Source of the DNA: Allacma fusca
Taxonomy: Eukaryota > Arthropoda > Collembola > Symphypleona > Sminthuridae
Direction: 5' to 3'
DNA length: 64,000 bases
Assembly (NCBI GenBank): GCA_947179485.1
Contig: OX359247.1
Span: 54,719,131 to 54,783,130, forward strand
Part shown: positions 36,400 to 47,298 of the stretch, in pieces
Numbering within the stretch: position 1 is the stretch's first letter
How the letters are laid out: the number at the start of each line of letters is the position of its first letter
Position numbers and translations under genes: made by a program
The notes under the pieces: generated by a model
Database searches by the model: none
Seen by the model: only the letters and a program-made list of their open reading frames with translations
Told to the model about the DNA's origin: nothing

Positions 36400-38190
36400 C
36401 ATATAATTATGGGAAGATTACCTGCATTGACTCTAATATAATCCTTGAATGCTTGTGATATATTAATTGTAAAACCATTGTGAAAGTATTGTATTGAAAA
36501 ATCATTTGAACAATAATAATAAATTATAAATTGTAAAAAACTATTCGAAGAAACTGATATTTTATTTCTTCACATGCTCTATATTGATTGTAAATGGTAA
36601 AAGATTGCAACAGTTTGGAGCTTTGGAGGTTCAAACACTTTAGCATGTATTGGTATGTTCTGCCATGTATTAAATAGTTACATTTCAGACCATTGCATTC
36701 GGCCTCTGTAATATTCACATCTGGTGTTGTGCATAAAGGTGCCACGAAGCGTTCCATTCTTAGGGAGGATAACAAAATATTAAATTCCCTGATGTTCTAG
36801 CAAAACGATCAAGAAAGTACACACTAAAAGTCAAGATTGTTTGGTAAAGGTCAAAAGATACACATTAATTACTCATGTTTCGAAGGATTTTTAAAATGAT
36901 TTTTACTCTAGGTTGTCAGGATGTAGGAACATCATTGGCTTTCATGGTGCTGTCAAGAAGATCAATACACTGGAAACAATTGATCCCACCAAAAAAGTAC
37001 CCATGTGACTGAACTTCACTTCCTTGACCGCTGCATGCTGCATCCAAGTTTTTGGGTTTTAATTGGTAAAACAGATTTTGCAAAATTTGAACTACAACGG
37101 TGTGGGTCGGGTGAATCGCATCTTAGCACTGTATATAATATTTGCTAATAACAATAGTTAAAATTCATTTACATACATACTTTTTTGTTACACCCATGAG
37201 AACGAATATGGTATTTTTGCTTGAATGTTTTATGATGCGCGAAAAGAGCAATCCTCCTATAGCAAGTCATAACCGCATTTATTAATCTAGGTTGGAAGAA
37301 ATTCTGTTGCAAGAGCGAAACTGAAGAAAACCCGAAAATGGACGACTTTCTAACTTCCAATAATTGATGACAGAACTAGTCGTTGTAAAAGTATTTCTCT
37401 AATCTGTTAACAATTCAGTTAAATTCAAAATCTGTAAACAAAAATCCGACTTTACTTCACTAATTGGCCGAGGTCACTGAAACTAATTTTACAACATCTG
37501 GAAAATAATGTGCTACAAAGTGAGATAATCAAAAATTATGTTTAACTCCCTAATAGGCGTGAGTCCGTGACATCGCTTTGTTCCATCCTGTACAACGAAG
37601 TTAAGCAAGCTTGTCTTCAACAGTTTATTCAAGACGATTTTTCATCTGATTTCAGACAAGCGTGACGGCTGCATTTTCAAACGTACTGTTCAAGTACGTA
37701 AGTCTTGTTTAGTAATTATATGCGTATGCAAAGTAAATACTGTAAGTTAATAACTTTCAGAGATTCTTGCTACTATAACGTAATCCGGGAAATATTGTCA
37801 CAATTTTAACTGTTGTAATCTGTTGTACTTCTGATGTATTCTGGCCAAGCGTCCACAAATTGTCTCGTTGTAAAGAATAGTCTACTGTCAAATATTATCC
37901 GATTTTAAAATTATCCAGTACTTACTCTATCCTCAAGCTTAGTGTTTATGAGAACAAATATATCCTAGCAAGTTCATCTCTGATCTATTTGCTGTAAAAT
38001 ATCGGCAACTTTAATAGCCATCCATTAAAGCTAATTTATCTATAAATAAAAATAGTGTGAATATGCATAATTACTTGCAAACCTTTGATCGCAAGTTCGT
38101 CGTTATAGAAAGAATAATTGATATTTTAATTTGCCAACAAATGTAATTATTTCAGATTTCAGTCTTTTACATATGTACATACTAGTGCTG
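36400..38190. other. Intergenic sequence between GW6 and GW7
   Basis: AT-rich sequence. Short ORFs at 36524-36775 and 37169-37360 have no recognised motif. Confidence 0.35.
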
Positions 38191-38197
38191 GTATAGA

Positions 38198-38203
38198 TTT
38201 ATT
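38198..38203 (-). terminator. Polyadenylation signal of GW7
   Basis: AATAAA on the minus strand, about 60 bp after the stop. Confidence 0.5.
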
Positions 38204-38263
38204 TTCGTTTTAAGCGTTCCTCTCAGTCAGTCAATTTTTATAATAACAATGATACAACAAATT

Positions 38264-38778
38264 TCAACAGTTGTAACCATCTTGCCAGCCCCAACCATGT
38301 CCGCCTTTTTTCCCATGACAGAGAGTCCAACCCCAGCCATTTCCTTCTTTCTTATCATCTCCTCTGTGATCCCAGCCCCAGCCATTTCCTTCCCTCTTTT
38401 CATCCCCACCATGTCCCCAGGCCCAACCATCTCCGCCATTTCCCACACCAATGCTGTAACTCCAACCCCAACCATCCCCGACATTTTTCTCACCAACACT
38501 GTAACTCCAGCCCCAGCCCCCTCCCTTATGATGGGTCTCAGCGGTGTCCAACTCTAAAGTTTCCTTCTTGGGCAATGCCGTTGCGGACATAACAATTGCC
38601 GCAAAGCAAGCAAGGACCGTAACCAGAACCTGCAATAAAAAACACGATGATTTACCACGCTGCACAAGTATCTAGGAGTAAAAATTAGAAATGAGACATA
38701 AAAAGTGTTGTTTTTCCCAGTGTTGTTAAAATGGCATTTCCCTGAAAAAATTGCCAAACTTACCAAAATATGTGTCAT
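38264..38778 (-). CDS. GW7: short divergent Gly/Trp-rich secreted protein
   Basis: Exon 1 is 38764-38778 (MTHIL, then gtaagt). The intron is 38630-38763 and exon 2 is 38264-38629, beginning VLVTVLACFAAIVMSATALPKKETL, for 126 aa. The gene architecture and the KKETL-TAETH linker place it in the family, but the array is degenerate: GWGWSYSVGEKN, GWAWGHGGDEKREG, GWGWDHRGDDKKEG. It ends GHGWGWQDGYNC, with a C-terminal Cys unlike the other members. The units resemble the His/charged half of subtype B and the GWGWSYS unit of GW8, so this may be close to an ancestral, unamplified form. Confidence 0.82.
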
Positions 38779-38893
38779 GTTGAGTGTAGCTTAACTTGAA
38801 TTGGTTTATATAAAATTTGTTCGTGTTGTTTAGTTTGTTTTTATTGTTAAAAGGTTTATTTGAAGATTGATAAATCAGATGAGCTTTCATGTC

Positions 38894-38901
38894 CTTTTAT
38901 A
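38894..38901 (-). promoter_or_regulatory. TATA box of GW7
   Basis: TATAAAAG on the minus strand, 123 bp upstream of the ATG, further than in the other members. Confidence 0.5.
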
Positions 38902-39216
38902 ACAAAATATCCAAACGCTGTGGTGTATTTAAGATCCCTGGGGTAAAATAAATACTTATAATTCGTTCCTTAATTCATTTATGGTCGTACAGATATTATG
39001 TGTTATGATTAATAATTCCAAGATACGGGAAAATGTTTCCTTATGGAGGTGCTTTGGATTGCTCGAAGTCTTAGTTATGTTAGTATACAAACATTTGTGG
39101 TAAAGCTAATTGTAAGAGAGAAGCTTTGAGAATCAAAGTAATTAATAATTACAGGAGTATTTCATGGGCTATTGCAGATGCAAGAGTAAGTGTGAGTAAA
39201 ACTGCAATTAAATACA

Positions 39217-39237
39217 GCCTCCACTGCGTTTAATCAG
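39217..39237 (+). promoter_or_regulatory. Distal conserved upstream element of GW7 (degenerate)
   Basis: gcctccactgcgtttaatca, 439 bp upstream of the ATG; similar to the GW1 and GW6 copies with several changes. Confidence 0.4.
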
Positions 39238-39239
39238 AT

Positions 39240-40850
39240 ATTATTGACGCAACAGTGCAGATTTCATAGTTTTACAAGGCTTAACAAAATAAGAGAATTA
39301 TGTCACATTTATATTATATGAATCAATTAAGTGATAGTGAAAATGCGTTTTAAGGACTTGTTTGATGTAGCTTTTATTTATAGGAACGGCTTTTCAGGGA
39401 AGTAATATTTTGTTAGTTTAATATTGTGTTGTGAGCCGGCGCAGTTGTGAGTTGTGTTTAAAGTCAGCATTTAAATTTCCGGAAGATAAAAATGTATATC
39501 TTTAGTAGTTCTAGCTAAGATCTTAGCGATCATATTATACTGTCGTGTGTTAAGTTTTATTGGCTTTACCGTAATAATATGTTTCGAAATAGTAAGTACA
39601 TCTAACCCACCTGCTACACAGCTGCAAAATATAACAAGCTAAAACACAAGCGTTTTTGCTTTGGATCTTGTGCAGGAATTTTGTAGATTATACCGTACTC
39701 ATTTTCCAACATTATCTCAAAATAAATACATACAGGAAGGTATTTATTTTTAATGTGGTGGAACGCTGTAGGCAGTACTGTAGTTTTACTTTTATATCTA
39801 GGTCATTTTACTTGTACCCACTATGGACCGTATTGCCGAATTTTGTGTCGGTTTTGTTTTAAAATTTAATCGGGGAATGAAATTTACATGCTGTCTATTA
39901 ACTTGGTACTGATCTATAGATTACTTTAAACTTTTAAACAAATATATTATATACGACTGATAATGCACTTATGTATGTGGTTTTCCAAAATAAATATATT
40001 AAATAATAAATAATTAGGCCATTTTTCAGGCATTGGCGACTGAGTGATCAGAGCATTTTGTTCTTAACGGCTGGAATCCGTTTCGATTCCAGTAAAGCTA
40101 TGAGAATTTCCAATACAACAAATCTCCTACTTTGTATTTCCTTAGCAGGAGCAAATACTTGTAATATACTCCTCCAATGGGAGGAATGGACCCAGTACAT
40201 GCGGTTTCCAACCCTCTATCAATCAACCGACGAGAGCCGGTATAAGCTTCTCAATTGTAGCTTCACAAGTCAGAAAAACTGTTTATAACAGGATGACTAA
40301 TGATCAAGTACAGGAATAAAATGCATCCTTGAGGACCTCATTGAACCACTTCTTCAAATCCCGTATATAAAAATATCACAAGTTTTCTAAAATATTTAAA
40401 CAAATGTTTAAATATTATGTTTAAATTTATTCAAGCATAATTAAAGAAATCGTGGACATTCACATTGCAAATGGGAAGAAATTGGGGAAAACGCACAATT
40501 CAATTTTTGATACCCAAAGTAGTATAACTAAAATAGCTGTGCACATTTTCAGAATTACTGTATCATGGGATATCTTTTTGCAAAATATTAGCCCTGACAT
40601 CGATAGTACTAGTTAGCTTTGCAGAATATGTCAATTCTATCTGTGGTATAAAGGTGAGACGATTTATCTTCACTATCTTCCTCCAGAGAAGCTTCCGACG
40701 AGTTTGCATGTTTTCAGCTCGTTCGAAGAGAGCCATTCAACATAACCGGTGACATTCTTAGCCTAGCGTGAAGCCTTTGTGAATGAAATGACCACGGGAG
40801 CAACCGGGGACCAGGAAGTAACAGCCTTTGCTTCTTAATCTATTAGCGTC
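39240..40850. other. Intergenic sequence
   Basis: No supported gene. It includes the tRNA-like Pol III boxes listed separately. Confidence 0.35.
40034..40090 (+). repeat. Possible tRNA-derived SINE head
   Basis: A box A-like tggcgactgag (40034-40044) and a box B-like gtttcgattcc (40080-40090) lie at tRNA-like spacing. The stems do not form a good tRNA, so a SINE head or decayed tRNA is more likely than a functional gene. Confidence 0.25.
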
Positions 40851-40869
40851 AGTGGGAATCGTACTAGAG

Positions 40870-41090
40870 CTTCTGCCGGGGACGGACGTCCCGTCGGGAC
40901 ACTGGACGGACCGGGACAAGATAATTGTCCCCATGTCATATTCGGGACGGGACGGGGACAAAAAAAATTGTCCCCATGTCGTATTCGGGACAGGACGGGG
41001 ACAAAAAAAATTGTCCCCACTATATTCGGGACGGGACGGGGACAAAAAAAGTTGTCCCTATTATATTCGGGACGGGACATGCTTTTTGGT
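40870..41090. repeat. GGGACGGGGACAA word array, first block
   Basis: Repeats of the type attcgggacgggacggggacaa in near-tandem order. No hAT termini were resolved. Confidence 0.6.
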
Positions 41091-41369
41091 CAGTATATAA
41101 CGGGAGGGGACGAGGAAGCATAGCAGAACAAGGCTAACGTTTCAGCTTTAATGCTCATCAGTAAACTATTCTGTGAACACTATTTCACCGAATGTAAGAC
41201 ATTGGATTTTAGGTTGTAGAAAATGAGGCTTGTTGCTCAAAAAGTTAAGGAAGAATCTTGGAGTTACGATTCTATAAATGTGTTTTTTTATGTTTTTGGT
41301 GCAAATATTTTTTGTATGAAATTTTCCTCATGTCCCGATTTTCGATACGAGAATGTCGACAACTGTTTT

Positions 41370-41610
41370 TAGTAATATCGGGGCGGTACAGGAATTTTGT
41401 TCACATGCCCCGATTTTCGGGACCGGGGACAATATTTTTTAAAAATTTTGGGGACGGGGACAAGGTTTTTGTCCCCATGTCCCGACTTTCGGGACGGGAT
41501 CGGGGACAACGTTTTTATACATTTTTGGGGACGGGACGGGGACATGGTTTTTGTCACCGTGTCCCGATTGTCGGGACGGGACTGGGGACAAATATTCGTG
41601 AGCCCGCCAG
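41370..41610. repeat. GGGACGGGGACAA word array, second block
   Basis: Uses the same word as 40870-41090 (cccgattttcgggac, gggacggggac). It ends in an attcgtga / ttcacgaat inverted pair at about 41594-41620. The two blocks may be the arrays of one element; termini not found. Confidence 0.55.
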
Positions 41611-41829
41611 GGTTCACGAATGTTAAATTGTGTGATGACATTCTGTTCAATGCCCGTATGGGCTGGGGCAGGATAATATCCAACAAAAAACTACCTTCTA
41701 CAATAGTGCAGCAGGACCAGGTGTGTTGTAAGAACTTATTTATGATATATATTCAATTAAAATTTGTTATCCTTTTATATAAAACATTCCCAGTTTTCAT
41801 GTTATTTCCTTACAGAAAAGCTTAAAATT

Positions 41830-42800
41830 AGCACCCATCACAACGTTTTCGTCCTGCAATTTCATCTGGTATATGCAAATATTTAACGGTACCTATCAAC
41901 GTTGGATTACGTTGAAATTTATTGGTAGTGACCGTGTAAATACAAATGTTAATACGTATATAATTATGTATATATAGATATGTACTATAGCTACTACATT
42001 TTTACTTCTTGCCGCGTCTTGAATTGTCTGTTTTATAACTTTCTCGTTTTAGTTTATGCATTTCCTGAGTTTGCAAGAAGGTACATACTTAAGAAAAGGT
42101 TTAGATTTAATAAAAGTCAATTCATAATATTATCCATCTATTCACGAATGCAATAAAATCGCATACAAGTGCATGTAAAAAACGTGCATCAGATAAATTT
42201 CAGATCCACTGCATTTAACATAACCTTGATGCAAAAACTAGTAATTATGTATGCCATATCTTTATATATAATTTCTATGTTATGTGAAACAACATAATTT
42301 GAGGGAAACAGTTTATTGAGGAAATAGTATAATAACATACTGTGTCCCACTCAAATACTACGACAGGTTCATTCATATGATACTCTACAAAAGTCGTTCC
42401 ACAGGGCGATCATTAGCATTTGTCCTTCCCTTTAGCCCAGATAAGGAAAGTTAAGAAAGTTACTCACAATGCATCAATTCTCCAGTTTGTAAAGCAATAT
42501 CTTCCAAACTTCCTCTTTGTTTCATTGGCCTATACTGTATGTGTCAATTTTTTAAAGGGTTCAAGAAAGGTAAAGCATTTTCGGGGTTCTTAATGAAAAA
42601 TTCGAAACGATTTTTTAATGACCCACAAAAGCTTGGAAATACTTGTTGGCATAAATTGGTATTAAATTATATGAACTTTTAGAGTTATCTGTTAGTAGGT
42701 AGGGTTATCGTTGAGAGCATAAGTAAACAGAAAGCACGGTTTTGCAAAAACTTTAGCCTCTGCAGCACAAATAAAGGTAGATTGGCTGAATTAATTTCCG
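41830..42800. other. Intergenic sequence
   Basis: No gene recognised. It contains the orphan family-type upstream element at 42203-42227. Confidence 0.35.
42203..42227 (+). promoter_or_regulatory. Orphan copy of the distal GW upstream element
   Basis: gatccactgcatttaacat with atcagat just upstream, as at the GW genes. A TATAAAAG-like box lies 424 bp downstream (41772-41779, minus strand), but no MAKIF micro-exon or GW array follows. It may mark a lost family member. Confidence 0.35.
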
Positions 42801-43272
42801 ACGTGGTTATTTACCATCAGAGATGTGTAGTACTTGAAATACTTAAATACAAAATACTATCTAAAATACAAAATACGTATCTTGTATCTTGTATTTCAAA
42901 CCTACTGGGGTCGACCGGGTATTTTGTATCTTGGTATTTACAAAATACGATGCAGGTAAGTATTTAGTATTTTATTTTTAGCCATTAATAGTAAGTATAA
43001 GTATTTAAAATAAGATACTTTATCAAAATACTTAAATACTCAATATTTTGAAATTGCCACAATCGTGCTTATTGTCAAACTATTTCCTACCGTAAGCATT
43101 AAGTACAGGACAAACGTTTTGAGTGATTTACTTACGTCGTACGTACGGGAAATATAAAACGGGATAAATTCACTATCCGCTGCATACTGAGAGAGCATGG
43201 TCCTTCTCGTTAGCATGCTTTAATTATAAATTATACGAAATCGGTAGTTCAGAAAGCATAAGGTATTTCAAA

Positions 43273-43524
43273 ATGTTATTTTCGGTGCGACCTTTACCCG
43301 CAATTCTGGACAAAAATTATTTTCGGGTAATTGAGCTAGACAATGGAAGTGTGGTCGCCCAGTGCATTATTTGTGAAAAGAACCTCGGAGTCAGAGCCAA
43401 AACGGCGAGGGCTAGTAAAACTAGTGGGATAATAAAAGGAGCTTTGTCATCAATGTCTAATTTTTTAAAGCACTTGGTAAGCAAACAATATTTATCTTGG
43501 GGTCGTATTGAATTAGTTTGTTAA
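43273..43524 (+). CDS. BED-type zinc finger ORF, truncated hAT transposase N-terminus
   Basis: 83 residues with a C-x2-C pair in VVAQCIICEKNL, then a Ser/Lys-rich spacer and SNFLKHLV, the C-x2-C...N-x-L-x-HL arrangement of BED fingers that bind DNA in hAT transposases and ZBED proteins. After HLV the frame runs only a few residues to a stop, and a plausible splice donor (ggtaagc) falls exactly there, so this may be the first coding exon of a transposase whose later exons were deleted. It lies inside an element with hAT termini and an 8-bp duplication, which supports the assignment independently. Confidence 0.65.
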   Translation: MLFSVRPLPAILDKNYFRVIELDNGSVVAQCIICEKNLGVRAKTARASKTSGIIKGALSSMSNFLKHLVSKQYLSWGRIELVC

Positions 43525-43684
43525 ATTTAATTAAACTAAATACTAAATTAATTAAATATAATTTAATTAATTAAGACGGACCACCGGAAGGACTAATTTT
43601 TAGTGCGCGTAGCTAGATTGTCGGATGAATGTTCAAAAATCCGTGCACTGTACTGATTTGAGCAAACTTCGTTTGCATGTGCAG

Positions 43685-44028
43685 GAAAGTGAAACTTGTA
43701 TTAAAAGATTTATAGTAAGGTGGGGAAATAGATTTGGATTATAATGGGTAAAGGTCGCATGTCCGTACGGCAATCCGTTGGAAAGATAGCAAATGCAAGA
43801 TTTTCTTAATAATTATATACAGAAAATAATTTTCTGAGGTCAAACGGTTGACCTCAGGTCACCGAAGTTATCAGAAGGCACAACTAGATTTTATGGCCGA
43901 TGTTTTGGTGAAGGTCACAGGTCCCTACGTCATTCCGTTGTAAAGATATGGCTACCACAAGATTTTGTAGTGACGGACGGACGGACGGACGGACGGAATA
44001 CACTCTTGCATAAGAAAGTTTCACTTTC
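43685..44028. mobile_element. Small TIR element nested in the hAT-like element
   Basis: It is bounded by gaaagtgaaact (43685-43696) and its inverse agtttcactttc (44017-44028). It contains two related gtaaaggtc / gtgaaggtcac segments and a gacg tetranucleotide run near 43973-43997. Non-coding. The superfamily is not determined. Confidence 0.5.
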
Positions 44029-44296
44029 TAAAAAGCTGGTATGTTTGAAGTTCTGTTCTCGATTTCCAAAACAATAATTAGATGTATTTCCTGATGTTAA
44101 AGTATTTAAGATAGTATTTTATATTTAAGTATCTTTCGAGCGGTCTTTGATATGTATTTTACTTAAGTATTTTAGAAAACTAGTTGCTGGTATCTTATTT
44201 AGTATTTAGTATTTTGTGTTACGAAAAAAATTAAAAGTATTTGGTATTTTTGAAACAAAAATGAGGTATTTTACACAGCTCTGTTTACCATATAAG

Positions 44297-44530
44297 AGGG
44301 AGTTAGCGCACCCTTTAGATGAGGGAAACTTATAAACTTATACAGCGAAAGTGACGTCACTTTTCGCTACTTTATAAGTTTACGGAATGAACGAAACTTA
44401 TACAGCAGCTCTATACGTTCCATAAGTTATGGAAAGTGATGTCATGATCACGTGCGTAGCGAAAAGTGACGTCACTTTCGCTGTATAAGTTTTATAAGTT
44501 TCCCTCATCTAAAGGGTGCGCTAACTCCCT
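44297..44530. mobile_element. Foldback MITE with 74-bp inverted arms
   Basis: The arms 44297-44369 and 44457-44530 are near-perfect inverted repeats starting agggagttagcgcaccc. The trinucleotide aag flanks both ends, a possible 3-bp target duplication. Each arm contains the palindrome gtgacgtcac, the core of a CREB-type site. Non-coding. The frame at 44466-44705 crosses its edge and is not a gene. Confidence 0.75.
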
Positions 44531-44857
44531 AAGATCTAGTTGTTATAACTTGCAGCAAATGAAGCCCACCTTGGTTAGCTATCCTCTGTGTACATTGTAC
44601 ATACATGGTTTTAGATGGTTGCATGACAAGAATCCGAGATTTTTCCCTTACTATCCTGAAGAAGAATTTATGAGCATTTATATCCTAACTAATTATTTCA
44701 GTTAATTGTTCAACATCTCAGTACCGCAACAAGTCACTCATACAGTATGGTTATAAAACATTATTGGACCAGTAATTTTATTAGTAGCACACATCAAGTA
44801 ATATGCCATATTGCGTTACTGTAAATATCTACATCCTTTATTATTAAAGAGCAGTTT

Positions 44858-47145
44858 CTGTCCGTTTATTTAAAGTTCTGCGCGTTCATAGTTCAATGGC
44901 CTCACACGCCCAAAAGGTGGCATGCCAAGCAAAGCTTACAATCGTCGAGTCGAACCACGCTGTCCTGCATTCCTCGCAGTCCTTAAGTGCACGCACCGCT
45001 CCCAGTTTACCCAAGTGTCTACAGTCCGTTGAAAGTTGAATCCGTATTGTTAGCACTGCTGCCCGCCAAGTTTTAATTCTATTCTATTCTATTCTGTTTA
45101 CAACTAATTCTTGTATATTCAAGTCCTATTATATTCTGCTAAAGGTTTGGCGAGGCTATTCAAGTCTATTCCTATTCCAACAAAATTAGATAATTCCTAT
45201 TCTATTCCTATTCAAATTCTATTCATCAGCAATTAAAAACCGTGCGCTGAAAACTAGTGGATAAAACGCGCTGTATAAATATAACTACATTTTCTTTCAC
45301 AATTCCAATTTCCAGGTCCTTGAATTATAACTTGCTATTGACAATGATAATAAAATAACTGATATTTACCAAATTTACGAGCCACTTCCAGGCAGAAGAG
45401 AATTAAACGGGCGTATAAATAACTACTTGTACTTAACAATTGGCAGTTAACAGGCCTGAATTAATACAGTAATGCCTACCCTCAAAATATATTTCTAGCA
45501 TCAGGGTGGCGCCAGCCCCTTAGTAACAAACCCTTGTCTGTACGTCCGTGCGGTATCTCAAAAACCGCTGCACGGATTTCAATGAAATTTATATTATAAT
45601 TTTTTGAAAGAAATTCTGAAATTTAAAAAAAACTCAAAATTCGTCCTACTTCGCGGTAAGGGAGCGTCTACGAATTACGTCAGCTCGATAGTGGGTCCAA
45701 CATTTAGTTGAAGTCTGACACGCAGGTGGATGGGTGCTGTATACGAGCGAATGACATTATTACTGTCATCACTCATCAGCCTCATTTTATTACAAGGAGA
45801 GAATACGCACAAAAAATAAAATTGTATGGGATGGGATGACACCTCGAGTGTACAAATTAAATCTCTTTATGAAGTCGCATGTTTTCTCTGCTCGAAAATG
45901 TAGTTTCGCATATATTCTACAGTTCACTTGATTTTCGAGTGATTCAAGGAACGGCAATAAATGGCAACTTCTATCATTCTATGATTAGCATCAATGCCAT
46001 AATAGAATCAATGCCAGATGTATTAATCGATGCTAGTGCCTGTCAGTAAGCAAACATTTTATGTAAGAATCAAGATAACGCATTAAAATGTCAAGCGCAA
46101 AAAACGATGGTGGATATCAGTGGCAAGTACTTCGTAAACTATGGGAAGAAGCTAATGTTTACAAAAAAGGATGAGTAGTTTTAAGTTTTTATTGATTATT
46201 GTAATCCTCTCATCAGTGCATCTCAAAGATGATCTACAAAGATTAACAACGCGACGGGAAAAACAGCGACATGTCCATTGTATAAGTTATTACGAATAAT
46301 AGTAACAATAATTCCTGACCACCTGACCCAGGACAAATCCAAACAGCAACGTATACAATTCCGTTCAGTAAACTTGAGTTCGGATTTTAGAATGTCTTGT
46401 TATGTTTAATTACACATTAAGTACTTCCTTCAGACTCGTCTGATTTTAATATACGAATCAATTCACAGCTAAATTCGCTACTTTTAAATTTTGGGGCATT
46501 GTTCAATCGTAGCGTGTAAAGGTATGTGATGACATTTAGCAGGGTGTGTGGGTCCAAGTATCACTAAATGACCATATATGATTTGAGGGTGAGTGATTGG
46601 GTAATTAATGCATTTTGTGCTGATGTAATATGTAGACGCTCCCTAAGTGACGGCACCCTACTCGCATTATCGCGTATCGATGATTTTTACACATGTAATC
46701 AAAGGGCTTTGGTTATTTTTTTTGTTTATGACATTCTCAGATGCTCAGATTTGAATAAGAATTTCACTGTTTTTACTATTCAATTCTAATCTTGGCATCA
46801 GGTGCATGTTCTATTCTATTCTAGTCTGGGAGTTTCAAAAATGGAGCTATTCAATTCTATTCAATTTATTTCTGTATAAATTTCGGCAATTCTATTCAAA
46901 TTCCTATTTTCCTATTCAAGTCGGAATAGAATAGGGCAGCAGTGATTGTTAGCGAGCACTACCTGTCCGTGTATTTAAAGCTCCGCGCGCTAATCTTAAA
47001 ATAAGCGCGCACAATTTGATTCGTAAACCGACTAGATTTTAATGTCTACACTCATACTACCACCACTCCAAGTAATTGTACCTGTGAAGCAACAGGATTT
47101 TACTAGTCCTTTCTTAATATTGAGCTTTACCTGTCCGTTGAATTA
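44858..47145. repeat. Dispersed-tandem CTGTCCG-TTTAAAG repeat split by a transposon
   Basis: Related segments start at 44858 (ctgtccgtttatttaaag), 46963 (ctgtccgtgtatttaaag) and 47131 (ctgtccgttgaattaaac), each followed by a GC-richer gcgcg or cgcgg stretch. Removing the 1891-bp element inserted at 45054 brings the first two to about 200 bp apart, close to the 168-bp spacing of the others. Confidence 0.45.
45054..46944. mobile_element. hAT-like element with CTATTCTATTC arrays (1891 bp)
   Basis: The termini read CACTGCTGCCC on the left and, inverted, CACTGCTGCCC on the right. The perfect 8-bp duplication attgttag lies at 45046-45053 and 46945-46952. Arrays of ctattctattc and attcaaattctatt words lie at 45070-45235 and 46805-46935. 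The 1.5-kb core has no transposase-like ORF. Within it 45500-45620 resembles a common insect repeat with cgtccgtgcggtatctc, perhaps another small insertion. The first bases (CACTG) deviate from the usual hAT YARNG start. Confidence 0.88.
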
Positions 47146-47298
47146 AACTTTCGCGGCCTTGGCTTTACAATTCAAACCTTCGCGGCTCATTTCACTATAT
47201 AGCCAAGCAAGTCTGTGGCCGAGAAGCACAGTGGGCTGAAACTCTGTCGCAGAGGAGAGCTTTGTCAGCAGCTCGCTCAGCTCGCTGTGCTTCTCGGC

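Larger units (their letters stand above)
42818..44283. mobile_element. hAT-like element with GTATTTTGTATCTT arrays and a BED-finger ORF (1466 bp)
   Basis: The termini read CAGAGATGTGTA on the left and, inverted, CAGAGCTGTGTA on the right. The perfect 8-bp duplication tttaccat lies at 42810-42817 and 44284-44291. Arrays of gtattt, tacttaaata and ttgtatctt words fill 42827-43050 and 44095-44275. The core holds a BED-type zinc-finger ORF (43273-43524) and a nested small element (about 43685-44028). The catalytic transposase domain is missing, so it is probably a deletion derivative of an autonomous hAT. Confidence 0.92.

Noticed and set aside
40020-40110. A tRNA gene
   Set aside because: Box A and box B are present, but acceptor and T stems do not pair; kept only as a possible SINE head.
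40870-41100. CRISPR-like spaced repeats
   Set aside because: The repeat is a degenerate short word without unique spacers of constant length, in a eukaryotic genome.
41369-41825. ORFs of 105-142 aa across the GGGACGGGGAC block
   Set aside because: Both strands are open through the array and the sequences show only word-repeat translations.
43973-43997. GACG tetranucleotide run as an independent microsatellite locus
   Set aside because: It lies inside a small inverted-terminus element and is better seen as part of that repeat.
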